Source: Opitutaceae bacterium TAV5
GTDB taxonomy: Bacteria; Verrucomicrobiota; Verrucomicrobiia; Opitutales; Opitutaceae
Direction of reading: 5' to 3'
NCBI GenBank assembly: GCA_000242935.3
Contig: CP007053.1
Location: forward strand, 2,837,001 to 2,901,000
Length of the DNA stretch: 64,000 nucleotides
The notes under the pieces are model-generated. The model saw only the letters and a list, made by a program, of their open reading frames with translations, was not told where the DNA came from and searched no databases. Below are positions 7,705-20,468 of this stretch, piece by piece; position 1 is the stretch's first letter; the number at the start of each line of letters is the position of its first letter. Both the position numbers and the translations under genes were made by a program.

Positions 7705-9192
7705 TTATCGGGGGAGGACGCGGAGATGCGTCAGCGACCAGGGAGGCAGGGAGGAGGAAAAGGGGCCGGTGGCGACGGCTCCGCCGGTATTGCCGGCCTC
7801 GTCGATCGAGCCAGCGACTTCCAGCCGTCCGTCCGGGACTTTCTCCAGTGCGACCGTCCTGATCTCGCCGGACTTGTTCAGCACCCAGGCGTGCAGCGCG
7901 CCCTGCCCATCGCGCGCCGCCGAGACGATCACCGCCGGGTCGGAGCTGCTTGCGTCCACCCACCGCGAGCCGGGCAGGTCTTTCAACAGGCGGAACACCT
8001 CATAGCCGGGCGTAGGCCGGTAAGGCGGGGTCATCTCGAAGAGACCGCGCCAGCGGCGAGGGCGTGTCGGCGGATAGGATACCCCGCCTTCAAGGCCGGG
8101 AGGCGCCTCCACCTGCCAGAACATTGGCCACATGCAGGCGATATGGGCGTCACCTCCGGCGATCTGCAAAAACATCTCGCCCTGGGCCAGCGCCCTGACG
8201 GCGGGCGGTATGGAGGGTTCCGGTTCTTTGGGCAGCGCGATGTTCCATTCCAGCACCGTCAATCCGATGCGACCCTGCCCCTTCTCCGCCAATTGGGCGC
8301 GCAGCCGCTTCAGATACTCCGTGTAGGTCCGGGTATTCTCGGGCTCGATCCATTTCCATGCGGAGGTGGTGATCATCGGCCGGGAGCGCTTCCAGCGTTC
8401 CTCGATCGGGCGGCCGCCTCCCCAGTAAAAATGCAGATTGAGGTAATCGGTATAGTCGCCGGCCAGCCGCAGAAAGGTCTCCAGGTGCGGGGTGAAACGT
8501 GGCTGGTTGTTGGGGCTGGCGATAAATTTCAGGTGTGGGGCCACCTGCCGAATCGCCCGGGCGTATTCCACATATACTTCCGCATAGGTGTCACCCGGGA
8601 AAAGGTAATAGCCCGGGTGCCACGGCTCGTTGTCCATGTAGAGATAGCGCACCGGATAACCGCGCTCCACGATCCGTTGCGCCAGCCGCACCGCCTCGGC
8701 GATGCCGTCGGCCCGCCGGTTCATCACCTCGCCGGAGGTCATGTTCACCCCCACGATCGGCTCCGCGCCGATCCGCACGCAACGGGCGACGAACTTGTCC
8801 AGATCCACGAACAATTCGTTGCGATCCCAGTTCGCCCGGCCCACCCGGACCGATTGCCACTGCTGGTCGTGGAGTTCGGGGTTCCAGAGATCGATATAGC
8901 CGTCCACGCCCGGATGCTCCCAATGGAAGCGCGAGGTTTCCTCCCCGCCGGGATAGCGCAGCGCGCCCGCGCGGATCTCGCGCAGACGCTCCTCGACGTT
9001 TCCCGTCTCCCACACCACGTCGAGATCGTTGAAGTAGCTCGTGTTGAAACCCGTCAGGATCGGGCTTACCTGGTGCCGTTCCTCGCCAAAAAAGACGCGT
9101 GCGACATTCGAGGGGAGGGGCTCCGTCGCTGCGCGGACCGCACATGCCGGAAGCAACAACGAAACCAACAAGGCAGGGATTCGGTTATACAT
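7705..9192 (-). CDS. Secreted clan GH-A glycoside hydrolase (GH51/GH39-like)
   Basis: I place the start at the ATG at 9192 rather than 9282 because it gives a proper signal peptide (MYNRIPALLVSLLLPACAVRA), leaving 495 residues. The barrel contains AGALRYPGGEE (about 75-85), which recalls the 'RFPGG' strand of GH51, the acid/base motif YLYMDNEPWH (N188-E189) and the nucleophile strand TVLEWNIAL (E315). HFYWGGGRP and CMWPMFWQ also fit an (alpha/beta)8 retaining glycosidase. A short beta-sandwich follows at the C-terminus (VSAARDGQGALHAWVLN). Arabinofuranosidase- or xylosidase-type activity is plausible, but specificity cannot be read from sequence. It lies within module A, downstream of the pseudopilin gene. 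Confidence 0.8.
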   Translation of the reverse strand: MYNRIPALLVSLLLPACAVRAATEPLPSNVARVFFGEERHQVSPILTGFNTSYFNDLDVVWETGNVEERLREIRAGALRYPGGEETSRFHWEHPGVDGYIDLWNPELHDQQWQSVRVGRANWDRNELFVDLDKFVARCVRIGAEPIVGVNMTSGEVMNRRADGIAEAVRLAQRIVERGYPVRYLYMDNEPWHPGYYLFPGDTYAEVYVEYARAIRQVAPHLKFIASPNNQPRFTPHLETFLRLAGDYTDYLNLHFYWGGGRPIEERWKRSRPMITTSAWKWIEPENTRTYTEYLKRLRAQLAEKGQGRIGLTVLEWNIALPKEPEPSIPPAVRALAQGEMFLQIAGGDAHIACMWPMFWQVEAPPGLEGGVSYPPTRPRRWRGLFEMTPPYRPTPGYEVFRLLKDLPGSRWVDASSSDPAVIVSAARDGQGALHAWVLNKSGEIRTVALEKVPDGRLEVAGSIDEAGNTGGAVATGPFSSSLPPWSLTHLRVLPR

Positions 9193-9317
9193 GATTGGAT
9201 TGGGAGGGGAGGGTGAAAGGGTGATCCGTCCGGCGTGTTCTTCGGTGAAGCCCCGGACGTGATTCCAGAGTATGATGAGCAAGCCAGTGCGGGCTGTTCC
9301 GGCCAGGCGTCCGGTGA

Positions 9318-10169
9318 TCAGAGCTCCGCTGCGAAGTGACCGACCTTGACCTCCCCTTTGGGGATGATTCTCACGCTGCCATCCACCATGACGAACATCG
9401 CGGCGGTGCCACGCGAGGCCCGGTAGGCGATACCGCTCATATGCCCCCCTTCATCCGGCGTGTTGCCCGGCTCGGGAGGAATCACCTCATCGATGTTTTG
9501 ACCGGTGGTGATCGTCCCGGGATAGCCAAGGGTATTGTTGGCGCCGTAACTGGTGCCGGGCATGATCACGGCACTCCCCACCATGATGATTTGAGTCGGA
9601 CGGATGACCGCCCTGTGGAGAACGCCCCGGTGGTTTGTATTGTAGATGACAGAACCGAGGTCGGCGGTTGCCGTCGCTGCCGTGCCCATGAGGCGGGCGT
9701 TGGCGGCGTAGGTGGAGCCAATCGCGTTCTCGTTGGTCGGCGGCCACCCGATCGTGCTGCTTTCGCTGGCAGGCACCAGCGGATCCACCAGCAAGCGCGA
9801 GGCGTTGAGCGCCCGGTTGGAGTCGAACCCCAGATAGGGGCGGATGAAGAAAGCGAAATTGGCATTCTCACGGATTTTGACGCCGTTGGCATCATTCAGG
9901 ATAGAGGCCGCAGCAGGAGGGAAGCGTCCCTTGTTGTCGTCGGTCGCCACCAATACACCCAAACCTGTCTGGCGGAGATGGGAGACTGCCTGCGCCTGCC
10001 GGGCCGACTGCCGGACCGCGGAAACAGTCGGCACGATAATGGCGGCAAGAATGCCGATGATCGCAATGACCGTCAGGAGCTCGACCAGTGTGAACGCGGA
10101 AAAAAAACGAATATTACGGGGAGCAGGATGTCTCGAATCCGAAAGCGATAAAATGGAGCGGGAATTCAT
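9318..10169 (-). CDS. Prepilin-like protein with N-terminal methylation motif (module A)
   Basis: A 283-residue protein with the type IV prepilin signature [19 protein letters not shown] (about residues 25-43), with cleavage expected before Phe and the conserved Glu at +5. It continues as the usual amphipathic helix (VSAVRQSARQAQAVSHLRQ). The rest is a globular domain ending GTAAMFVMVDGSVRIIP. The C-terminal DG motif is present, but the His of the H-X9-DG signature seen in its three relatives here is replaced by Arg. No pilus or secretion genes are nearby. Such proteins are highly multiplied in Verrucomicrobiota and Planctomycetota. This one lies 39 nt downstream of the PEP-CTERM gene and probably shares its transcript. 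Its role in glycan use is unknown. Confidence 0.88.
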   Translation of the reverse strand: MNSRSILSLSDSRHPAPRNIRFFSAFTLVELLTVIAIIGILAAIIVPTVSAVRQSARQAQAVSHLRQTGLGVLVATDDNKGRFPPAAASILNDANGVKIRENANFAFFIRPYLGFDSNRALNASRLLVDPLVPASESSTIGWPPTNENAIGSTYAANARLMGTAATATADLGSVIYNTNHRGVLHRAVIRPTQIIMVGSAVIMPGTSYGANNTLGYPGTITTGQNIDEVIPPEPGNTPDEGGHMSGIAYRASRGTAAMFVMVDGSVRIIPKGEVKVGHFAAEL

Positions 10170-10208
10170 TTTGGAGGCAAGTTATCGGTTGGAGGGGAGG
10201 AAACCGAA

Positions 10209-11051
10209 TCACCGCGTTTCCTCCCTATGGCTGCGAATGCCAAAGATACGGAGGCAACCGACTGCGAGCAACGAGAGAACACCCGCCGTCAAGGCGACGG
10301 TCCCGGGCTCGGGGATGGAGGATATCTCGCGCAGTTGCAGGGCGTTGATCTGCGCCCTGCCTGATGCGGTGGTTATCGAGGTGGCGGTGATGTCCTGGGT
10401 CGGGCTGGTGGCGATAAAGGAACCGAGGACATACTGGCCGAGTCCGCCGGCAAGCTCGGCTTCGGAGGTTCCGGACTTGATGTTGGCATCCAGTGTGACG
10501 CTGCCGCCTCCGGTCGTGGAGAAGATGGTATCGGCCAGTGTGTTACGGGCGGTGCTAACCCAGATCTGGATTTGATAGGTTGCGCCAACCGTCAGGCCTT
10601 GCAGGGAAAAGGTGAAGGTGCCGGCACTTCCATCCGCGTTGATGACGCGGACCGTGGAGGTGAGAAGGGCTTTATAGCTGGGGGACAAGCTGGCAAAGGG
10701 TTCCGCGTTTGGATAGCTGCTTGGGTTGCCTGCATCGGTGCGGCTCCAGCCCGGTGTGGACGCGAACGAAATGATGTTGGGTATGTCGGTGTCCCAGACT
10801 TCGGTAAAGGTGACGCCGTTAACGACAGGATCAGGGTCGGTGCTGACGCTTCTCCTGCCGAAGTTGAGGGCGTAAACGATATCGCCAGTGGTACTGACAT
10901 CGGTGTCGCCGGTGATATTTTGTGGAGTTCCCCATGTGATGGCGGCTGCCTGCATGGGAACGGTGGGAAGCACCGCGATGGCGATTGCGACAAAAAGATT
11001 GCGGCAACGCCGGGCAAGGGGAGAGGAGGAACAGAAAAGCGACGGGTTCAT
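10209..11051 (-). CDS. PEP-CTERM surface/exported protein (module A)
   Basis: A 280-residue protein. The N-terminal export signal is long (FVAIAIAVLPTVPMQAAA near residues 20-37). The body is Ser/Thr/Gly-rich and beta-strand-like, without a recognised catalytic motif. The C-terminus has the PEP-CTERM tripartite signal: SIPEPGTVALTAG, a hydrophobic helix (VLSLLAVGCLRIFGI) and a basic tail (RSHREETR). In organisms with this signal, an exosortase cleaves the tag during surface sorting; no exosortase gene is in the window. It is the first gene of the leftward module A operon, diverging from the LacI gene at 11123 across 71 nt. Possibly a glycan-binding or matrix protein. Confidence 0.88.
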   Translation of the reverse strand: MNPSLFCSSSPLARRCRNLFVAIAIAVLPTVPMQAAAITWGTPQNITGDTDVSTTGDIVYALNFGRRSVSTDPDPVVNGVTFTEVWDTDIPNIISFASTPGWSRTDAGNPSSYPNAEPFASLSPSYKALLTSTVRVINADGSAGTFTFSLQGLTVGATYQIQIWVSTARNTLADTIFSTTGGGSVTLDANIKSGTSEAELAGGLGQYVLGSFIATSPTQDITATSITTASGRAQINALQLREISSIPEPGTVALTAGVLSLLAVGCLRIFGIRSHREETR

Positions 11052-11096
11052 GGCCGCTGACTATTCTCTCCATCTGCATTGCATCCAACAAACCTC

Positions 11097-11116
11097 TTGC
11101 GCATACAGTTGCGTAA
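11097..11116. promoter_or_regulatory. 20-bp imperfect palindrome between module A operon and its LacI gene (operator candidate)
   Basis: TTGCGCATACAGTTGCGTAA has 7-bp arms (TTgCGCA / TGCGtAA, 6 of 7 matching) around a 6-bp spacer. It lies 6 nt before the LacI start codon and 45 nt before the divergent PEP-CTERM start, a fitting place for one repressor to control both directions. The 7-6-7 layout recurs at 40497, 47406 and 48742. Confidence 0.4.
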
Positions 11117-11122
11117 ACCCTC

Positions 11123-12178
11123 ATGACTGCTGCGCCCACATTGCGAGAAGTTGCCAAAGCCGCGGGCGTTCACCAGGCCACCGTAAGCCGGGCCCTGCGT
11201 CATCAGCCGGGCGTCTCCCGGAAAATGGGGGACGCGATACGAGCGCTCGCGACGAAGATGGGTTATGTTCCCGATCCGATGTTAAGTGCGCTGGCGGCCT
11301 ATCGCACGACCCGGCGACCGGCGGCCTTTCACTCGGTCATTGCATGGCTCAACCCGAGCACGATACGCGCGGACTGGAAGCGTTACCGGACATTCCGGGA
11401 GTTCTTTGATTCCGCAGCGTCCCGGGCCCGGGCGCTGGGGTTTCAGCTGGAGGAAGTCGTCCTGCCCGCTGCCGGTGCGGGGGCCGCCCGCGTAACCTCC
11501 ATGCTCAGGGCGCGCAACGTTTCGGGGGTGATCGTCGGCCCGGCTCCCGTGCTTGGCGTCGGGCTGGAAACGATCGACTGGCGGTTGTTCTCGGGAGTAC
11601 GTATCGGGCTTTCGCTGGAGCGGCCGCAGCTGCACTCGGTCGCGCCCCATCATTCGCAAGGCATGTTTACGATCATGCGCGAAGTGGCGGCCCGCGGTTA
11701 TCGCCGGCCGGGTCTGGTCATCTCCACGCATCTGGACGAACGGGTGCAATGGCGCTGGTCGGCGGCATTTCTGAGGGCGCAACTGTGGCTGCCTGCCGCC
11801 AGGAATCGTATTCCTCCCCTGTTTTTTGTCGGCGAGCAGGTACAGGCCGCCGGACTGGTTTCGTGGGCCCGCAAATATCGCCCGGATGTCCTCTTGGCGG
11901 TGGGCAACGAGGTGTCCCTGCCCTTGCTGCGCAGGCAATGCGGCTGGAGAGTGCCGGAAGACATCGGGTTGACGGTGCTCACCCAGCCCGATGAAGACAG
12001 GCCGGTCACCGGTATCCTGGAGAATAATACGGAGACCGGAACCCGGGCAGTGGATTTCGTGGCGGACATGATGACCCGTCAGGAGCGTGGTATTCCCGAA
12101 TACCCGCAAGTCCTGCGGATCACCAACCGGTGGATCGAAAACGGCACCCTGCGTCCAAGGCCGAAGCAGCCGGAGTGA
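11123..12178 (+). CDS. LacI-family transcriptional regulator (module A)
   Basis: A 351-residue protein. The N-terminal helix-turn-helix is clear: LREVAKAAGVHQATVSRALR (residues 7-26), followed by GVSRKMGDAIRALATKMGYVP and a hinge region. The C-terminal periplasmic-binding-protein-like domain is more divergent; its segments include NVSGVIVGPAPVLG, GYRRPGLVIS and the final RVPEDIGLTVLTQ ... VTGILENN. It would bind a sugar or sugar-phosphate effector and release its operator. It is transcribed away from the module A operon, so that operon and its own promoter are the natural targets. It belongs to the same unusual LacI subgroup as the regulators at 53655 and 54754, which share the 'VHQ(A/T)TVS' or '(M)TVSLALR' helix and similar core strands. 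Confidence 0.92.
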   Translation: MTAAPTLREVAKAAGVHQATVSRALRHQPGVSRKMGDAIRALATKMGYVPDPMLSALAAYRTTRRPAAFHSVIAWLNPSTIRADWKRYRTFREFFDSAASRARALGFQLEEVVLPAAGAGAARVTSMLRARNVSGVIVGPAPVLGVGLETIDWRLFSGVRIGLSLERPQLHSVAPHHSQGMFTIMREVAARGYRRPGLVISTHLDERVQWRWSAAFLRAQLWLPAARNRIPPLFFVGEQVQAAGLVSWARKYRPDVLLAVGNEVSLPLLRRQCGWRVPEDIGLTVLTQPDEDRPVTGILENNTETGTRAVDFVADMMTRQERGIPEYPQVLRITNRWIENGTLRPRPKQPE

Positions 12179-12191
12179 ATGGCGTTCAGAT

Positions 12192-16040
<3,849 letters not shown>

Positions 16041-16091
16041 GGTTTCCGCCGGGCACTCACAGGCCAGGTTGCCGTATTCCGGGTTTTGTGG

Positions 16092-17276
16092 TTACGCGTA
16101 AACACCGCCGCCGAGAAGGCGAGGTCCCTCATGGAGGGCGAGAATCTGGCCGCTGGCGAGGCCGCGCTGTGGCGTTGCGAAGCGGACCCGCGCCGTGCCT
16201 TCGCCCGATCCGGGTGTCGGGATCAACGCGATCGGGACGCGCGGGTCGCGGTAACGGACACGGCCTTCGAGCGCGAAGGCGGGCGCGTTCGTTTGACCGG
16301 TGGTATCGTCTGCCGCGGCGAGCGGTCCGGAGGCGGCAGGGAGGACGGGAGCGAGGCCGCCGGGTGTGTTCCATTGCAGCGAATGGATGCGGACTTCGTT
16401 CTGGAAAAGGCCGGGAGCGTCGGGAGCGTCAAAGGCAACGAGGAGGGCATTGTCCGCGGACCGTTTGCCGGTGACGACGTAGGCCTTGTTGTCGGTGTTG
16501 GACGGGATGCCGATGCCCTTGCGCTGGCCCATCGTGAAGTAGTGCAGGCCGCGGTGTTCGCCGAGCACGCGGCCGTCAGTCGCGCGGATGATCGGGCCGG
16601 GCTGGTCGGGGACGTACTGGCGGAGGAAATCCTGCATTTTCACTTCGCCGATGAAGCAGATGCCCTGGCTGTCTTTCTTGTCGGCGGTGGCGAGCCCGGC
16701 TTCGCGGGCGAGGCGGCGGAGCCCGGGTTTTTCGATGTCGCCGATCGGGAAACGGGCGTCGGCGAGCTGTTCCTGGGAGAGGAGGGCGAGGAAATAGGAC
16801 TGGTCCTTGTTGCCGTCGGCGCCTTCGTGGAGCGCCCAGCCGGCGGCGTCCGGCAGCGCCACACGGCGGGCGTAGTGGCCGGTGGCGACAGCCGTGAAAC
16901 CGTGGTCGCGGGCCCAGGCGCGGAACACGCCGAACTTGATCTCGCGGTTGCACATCACGTCGGGATTGGGCGTGAGGCCGCGGCGGTATCCGTCGAGCAG
17001 ATACGCGACGACGCGTTCGCGGTACTCCTCCATGAGGTTGACGACGCGGAAGGGGATGTCGAGCTGGTCGGCGACGCGGCGGGCATCCTCGATGTCCTGC
17101 TGCCAGGGGCAGTGGCCGATGATGTTGTCCTCGTTGATCCAGTTTTTCATGTAGGCGCCCTCGATCGGGACGCCGGCGCGCTTGAGCAGGAGCGCGGCCA
17201 CGGAGCTGTCCACGCCGCCTGACATGGCGACGAGGACTTTTCCGGAGGATTCGGGCTGGGGCGCGGATGCTGTCAT
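16092..17276 (-). CDS. mnmA: tRNA-specific 2-thiouridylase MnmA
   Basis: The ATG at 17276 gives 394 residues, normal for MnmA. The PP-loop motif [18 protein letters not shown] (about 14-31) binds ATP. The first catalytic cysteine is in [15 protein letters not shown] and the second in [12 protein letters not shown], the paired cysteines that pass sulfur to U34. [16 protein letters not shown] and [13 protein letters not shown] are standard MnmA segments. It thiolates U34 of tRNA-Lys, -Glu and -Gln. The start overlaps the stop of the NAD kinase gene by 4 nt (ATGA), so the two are translationally coupled. The much longer in-frame ORF to 18440 is not real, because the extension overlaps NAD kinase. 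Confidence 0.97.
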   Translation of the reverse strand: MTASAPQPESSGKVLVAMSGGVDSSVAALLLKRAGVPIEGAYMKNWINEDNIIGHCPWQQDIEDARRVADQLDIPFRVVNLMEEYRERVVAYLLDGYRRGLTPNPDVMCNREIKFGVFRAWARDHGFTAVATGHYARRVALPDAAGWALHEGADGNKDQSYFLALLSQEQLADARFPIGDIEKPGLRRLAREAGLATADKKDSQGICFIGEVKMQDFLRQYVPDQPGPIIRATDGRVLGEHRGLHYFTMGQRKGIGIPSNTDNKAYVVTGKRSADNALLVAFDAPDAPGLFQNEVRIHSLQWNTPGGLAPVLPAASGPLAAADDTTGQTNAPAFALEGRVRYRDPRVPIALIPTPGSGEGTARVRFATPQRGLASGQILALHEGPRLLGGGVYA

Positions 17277-18103
17277 TTCGCGCCGCCGCTCCAGTTGAGC
17301 TTGGTGCGGACGACGGCGAAGTGGGAGTAGTCGGCGCGTTGCACGAGTTTGAGCCGGCGGGTGGAAAGCGAGATGTCGACGGGTTCGCCGGAGGGTGCGG
17401 AGTTGAGGGGACGGCCGTCCACGGTGACCGTGAGGCGCGAGGAAGGGTCGCGGTTGATGACGCGCAGGCAGACCTTGTGATGAAAGATAATGGAGCGGTT
17501 GCTGAGCGTGTGCGGGCAGATGGGCGTCATCGCAAAGACTTCGGCGCCGGGGTGGATGAGCGGACCGCCGGCGGAGAGGTTGTAGGCCGTGGAGCCGGTG
17601 GGCGTGGAGATGATCAGGCCGTCGCAGAGATAGTTGGTGACGAGTTCGCCGTCGGCCTCGACGCCGAGGGTGACGATGCGGGAGTTGCTGGCTTCCTTGA
17701 TGAGGATGTCGTTGAGCGCGGTGGCGTGGCATTCGTCGCCGATGCAGCAGGCGAGAAGCGAGCGCGAGGCGAGGGTGTAGCCGCCGGCGAGCAAGGCGGG
17801 GAAGGAGACGCGGGCTTCGTCGGCGGAAAAGGTGGTGAGAAAACCGAGCGTGCCGCGGTTGACGCCGATGACGGGGACGTCGTGCGTGGCGGCCTCGCTG
17901 ACGACGCCGAGCAGGGTGCCGTCGCCGCCGATGACGCAGCAGGCATCCTGGCCGGCGAGGTAGCCGGCGGGGAGCGGGTGCGCGGCGGTCTCGATGGTGG
18001 CGACGCCGGCGTCGCGCGCGATCGCGACGAGATCGGCGGCCAGTTCGTGCGCGCCGGGTTTTTGTTCGTTGATGACGAAGGCGAGCTTGCGGATGGGCCT
18101 CAT
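17273..18103 (-). CDS. nadK: NAD kinase
   Basis: Start chosen at the ATG at 18103 ([17 protein letters not shown]), giving 276 residues, typical for the family; the longer frame to 18199 only adds a basic, Pro-rich extension. The key motif is [14 protein letters not shown] (GGDG), followed by [13 protein letters not shown] (N-R-G-T-L-G-F) and [20 protein letters not shown], all diagnostic. The enzyme phosphorylates NAD to NADP in the cytoplasm. The 4-nt overlap with mnmA downstream suggests one transcript. The pairing is unusual metabolically but both are housekeeping genes. Confidence 0.95.
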   Translation of the reverse strand: MRPIRKLAFVINEQKPGAHELAADLVAIARDAGVATIETAAHPLPAGYLAGQDACCVIGGDGTLLGVVSEAATHDVPVIGVNRGTLGFLTTFSADEARVSFPALLAGGYTLASRSLLACCIGDECHATALNDILIKEASNSRIVTLGVEADGELVTNYLCDGLIISTPTGSTAYNLSAGGPLIHPGAEVFAMTPICPHTLSNRSIIFHHKVCLRVINRDPSSRLTVTVDGRPLNSAPSGEPVDISLSTRRLKLVQRADYSHFAVVRTKLNWSGGAK

Positions 18104-18445
18104 GGCGATGGCGGATGGTTGGCGGATGCGGCGGACACGTTTTCTCCCGGCAGGGTGCGGAGGGAAGGGGCGGGAGCGCAAGCCGTCGTTGGCTGGCATG
18201 AGCCATGCTGTTGTAAAAGGCCATGAGCATCATGAAACAACAAACCTGCTGAAACGGGGTCGGGGCCGCCGACCGGCTGGCCGGCGACGGCGGGGATGTC
18301 GCACGCTGTCCGGGTGACAACGGCGGTATCAGGCAAACGCCCGATTGCTTTTCGGGCGGGTTTGAGAGATACTCGGGCGTTCTTTGATGACGCTCGTGAT
18401 CAGCCGGGAGACCTGGGGCAATGATGTCCGAAGTCTCCATCTGAT
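18104..18445. other. Gap upstream of nadK without a recognised gene
   Basis: I see no supported coding sequence. It must contain the nadK-mnmA promoter on the minus strand. A GC-rich stretch near 18255-18300 has GCCGACCGGCTGGCCGGCGA, which can fold on itself. Confidence 0.3.
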
Positions 18446-18647
18446 CATGAACACCACCAATAGCACGTTCGCTTCGGCAGCGTTGCCGGGGCTGGCAGCA
18501 CGCAGGAATGCGCGCCGTCCGGTCCGGGGTATGCTGCCAGGCGATACCGCCACGGCCGCCCAGGCCGCGCGCCTTACACAGGCGCTGGGCCGGTGGGTGC
18601 CTGCGAATCAGTGGCGCAAGGCCGCAAGGTCTTACGTTACTGGCTGA
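18446..18647 (+). CDS. Possible small protein (66 aa), unknown
   Basis: From the ATG at 18446 a 66-codon frame runs to 18647 ([20 protein letters not shown] ... [11 protein letters not shown]). It is Ala/Arg-rich, has no membrane segment or known motif, and resembles no family I can name. Support comes only from position: it fills a gap and is followed 16 nt later by a GC-rich hairpin that could end its transcript. It could equally be chance in GC-rich DNA, so the call is weak. Confidence 0.25.
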
Positions 18648-18662
18648 ACAAAGAAAATAACG

Positions 18663-18692
18663 CCGCCCGGGAGACTTCGGTTTTCCGGGCGG
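18663..18692 (+). terminator. GC-rich hairpin, possible terminator
   Basis: Arms CCGCCCGG (18663-18670) and CCGGGCGG (18685-18692) enclose a 14-nt loop. The T-run sits in the loop rather than after the stem, so function as an intrinsic terminator is uncertain. Confidence 0.35.
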
Positions 18693-18708
18693 TCTCCATT
18701 TACGGGGA

Positions 18709-18840
18709 GGGGAAGTTTGAAGTTGGTAGTTGGAATTTTGCAGTTGGTCTTCGGCTGCGCAGCCCGCTCCTCGCCGCTACCGGGGATCGGAGACCAACTC
18801 CAAATTTCAAACTGCCAACTACCAACATCCAACTTCCCCG
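18709..18840. repeat. Low-complexity AT-rich imperfect palindrome
   Basis: The left arm (18709-18751) is made of GAAGTTTGAAGTTGGTAGTT-like words. The right arm (18791-18839) is its approximate reverse complement (ACTGCCAACTACCAACATCC and neighbours), with about 40 nt of GC-rich spacer. It sits between the possible small gene and the downstream end of the membrane-protein gene. The word style matches the element at 62350-62492. Confidence 0.85.
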
Positions 18841-18855
18841 GCCTCGGCCGGCCCT

Positions 18856-19047
18856 TCATGCCGCCAGCCAGGCGGCGACGGCGCCGAGCGCGGCCAGGAA
18901 AAGGCCGGCGAGGAGCGCGTAGAGGCCCCATTTCAGCGGTTTGGCCAGAGCGATGAGCAGGCCGCCGACCAGTACGCCCACGCAAACCAGCACCAGCCAG
19001 TGCGGGTAGGCGCGGAGCGATTCGAAGGAAAGGAGCGGCGTGTCCAT
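18856..19047 (-). CDS. Small two-helix membrane protein (63 aa)
   Basis: Start chosen at the ATG at 19047. The longer in-frame ORF to 19422 is rejected because its extra part runs through the 25-bp repeat element. The 63 residues contain two clear hydrophobic segments, LVLVCVGVLVGGLLIAL and LYALLAGLFLAALGAVAAWL, joined by a short basic turn (AKPLKWG). It is an inner-membrane protein of unknown function. It diverges from the DUF5069 gene; the 25-bp inverted-repeat pair lies in the shared upstream region. Confidence 0.6.
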   Translation of the reverse strand: MDTPLLSFESLRAYPHWLVLVCVGVLVGGLLIALAKPLKWGLYALLAGLFLAALGAVAAWLAA

Positions 19048-19123
19048 CGTCGGGGGAAAATGCCGAAAGCCTGAAAAGCGGAAAGACTGAAAGGCAGGGA
19101 CCGGAAACCGAAGTGATGTTGAT

Positions 19124-19315
19124 GGAGCGGCGGCATTCCTGCCGCTGCCGCTGCGACGAGGCGCGACAGCGCCTCGCCGTCTCAACGGGGTGCCTCTCGA
19201 TTGCCCATGTTTTCCCCCTCCACTTCCCTTCCCCCCTTCTCTTCTCTCACCTTGCCTCCCCCTCCGATCCGGCGACGCTTCGCGTCGTCTGCAGCGGCAG
19301 GAATGCCGCCGCTCC
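19124..19315. repeat. Paired 25-bp inverted repeat element, copy 1
   Basis: The left arm at 19124-19148 begins GGAGCGGCGGCATTCCTGCC. The right arm at 19291-19315 is its exact reverse complement (ending GGAATGCCGCCGCTCC). Inside are further short hairpins (GAGGCGCGACAGCGCCTC; GACGCTTCGCGTC). Two more pairs with identical arms are at 55809-55955 and 58981-59100. Here it separates the divergent membrane-protein and DUF5069 genes. Confidence 0.92.
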
Positions 19316-19378
19316 GTCAATCCCGGTCCTCCGATTTTCCGGCTTTCCGACCTGCCGGCTTCTTCCCTGAATCCCGCC

Positions 19379-19840
19379 ATGCGTTCCAAACCGATTCCCG
19401 GCTCTACCGGAGAAGTGCTCACGTGCCTGCCGTCGCCTTACCTGCCGCATCCCGCCACCGGGCTGTTGTACCTGCCGCGTTTCCTGGCCAAGTGCCGGTA
19501 TGTGAAGGCGCACGGGGCGCTTCCCGCCAGCTATGCGAAAAATTACAAGCGCGGCATGGACCGGTTCTTGTGCCTGCACCTCGGCATCGATCCGGCGGCG
19601 GTGGAGAAGATCGTTTTCGAATCCGGAACCGACGGGCAGGCGGAGGCGCGTCTGCGCGAACTGCTGCCGGCCGACGTGCGCGCCGCAAAGTGGAATCGCG
19701 AACTGGTGCAGAAAGGCATGACACCCGCCGGGCGCGATTTTCTGAAAGAGGCGCTCACCAACATGGGCTGCGCCGACCGCGTGGACGAAATCATCAGCGT
19801 GCCCGACCTGATCGACTTCGACGAAGGCCGCATCGACTGA
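19379..19840 (+). CDS. DUF5069 domain protein
   Basis: Start chosen at the ATG at 19379 (153 aa); a longer in-frame ORF from 19190 would translate the repeat element. The order is YLPHPATGLLYLPRFLAKCR (about 21-40), then YAKNYKRGMDRFLCLHLGID (about 53-72), then the C-terminal RVDEIISVPDLIDFDEGRID. The 'S-P ... G-L-x-x-L-P-R-x-L-x-K' opening and the 'G-x-D-x-x-x-L-x-L-G-I' segment match DUF5069, a small protein family common in Verrucomicrobiota and Planctomycetota whose function is unknown. It is cytoplasmic with no signal or membrane helix. Confidence 0.75.
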   Translation: MRSKPIPGSTGEVLTCLPSPYLPHPATGLLYLPRFLAKCRYVKAHGALPASYAKNYKRGMDRFLCLHLGIDPAAVEKIVFESGTDGQAEARLRELLPADVRAAKWNRELVQKGMTPAGRDFLKEALTNMGCADRVDEIISVPDLIDFDEGRID

Positions 19841-19842
19841 AC

Positions 19843-19980
19843 GTGCCACGCCGGTGGCACGGGCATCTTGCCCGTGGACGGCGCGAAGCGCCGCCTCTGT
19901 CCGGCGCGAAACACGGGCAGGATGCCTGCGCCACGCGGAGAGGCAACGTTCACGGGCTGGAAGCCCGTGCCACGCCGGGC
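19843..19980. repeat. GC-rich palindromic repeat cluster
   Basis: Right after the DUF5069 stop, GTGCCACGCCGGTGGCAC, then GGGCATCTTGCCC, then GGCGCGAAGCGCC, and finally CACGGGCTGGAAGCCCGTG (19951-19969) form a chain of small hairpins. A close relative of the last one, CACGGGCGGGAAGCCCGTG, is at 60539-60557. A dispersed intergenic repeat family is likely. Confidence 0.75.
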
Positions 19981-20033
19981 TCTCTCCAAACACCGGCTTT
20001 GACGCGCGGCCTCCGACGCGTTTCCTGTGCGGC

Positions 20034-20375
20034 ATGAAGAAAGGCCAGCGCGTCGTCTGCATCAATGACACCTTCTCCGAATTTATCCGGGCCGTTTACA
20101 CCGACCTCCCGGTGAAGGGGAAAACCTACACCATCCGCGAGGTCTTTCTGGGCCGCGAAAAGATCGTGAAGGGCGGCGACAGCGCGACCGTCGGACTGCT
20201 GCTCGAGGAGCTGCACAATCCGCCCGATCCGTTTCACCAGGGCGGGCAGGAACTCGGTTTCACGTCCGAGCGTTTTGCCCCGCTGGAAGAGCTTCCGGAC
20301 GAGGAAGCCCGCGCCGAGGCCGAAGGCGAACTCGTGGAAGCGGGGTCCGGCCACAGCGGGTTCTGGAACAACTGA
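20034..20375 (+). CDS. Conserved hypothetical protein (113 aa)
   Basis: The ATG at 20034 is followed by a plausible globular protein starting MKKGQRVVCINDTFSEF, then LPVKGKTYTIREVFLG. A 'G-x-x-V-V-C-I-N-D ... P-V-K-G-x-x-Y-T-I-R-E' opening is typical of small SH3-like beta-barrel proteins found in Verrucomicrobiota and in phages. The C-terminus is acidic (LPDEEARAEAEGELVEAG). There is no signal peptide. I do not know a function. It stands alone between two repeat clusters. Confidence 0.6.
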   Translation: MKKGQRVVCINDTFSEFIRAVYTDLPVKGKTYTIREVFLGREKIVKGGDSATVGLLLEELHNPPDPFHQGGQELGFTSERFAPLEELPDEEARAEAEGELVEAGSGHSGFWNN

Positions 20376-20468
20376 GGGGGGCGGCGAGCCGCGTGGCGGC
20401 AGGCCTCGACTTTTCCTGCCGGAAAAGTGCCTGCCGGGACGCGGGCGAGATGCCGTCAGCGTTTGGCG

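Noticed and set aside
16092-18440. Single 782-codon frame covering mnmA and the nadK region
   Set aside because: The upper half is a shadow of nadK and rich in Arg/His; MnmA starts properly at 17276.
18856-19422. 188-codon version of the small membrane protein
   Set aside because: The extra N-terminal part is translated from the 25-bp repeat element and is not protein-like.
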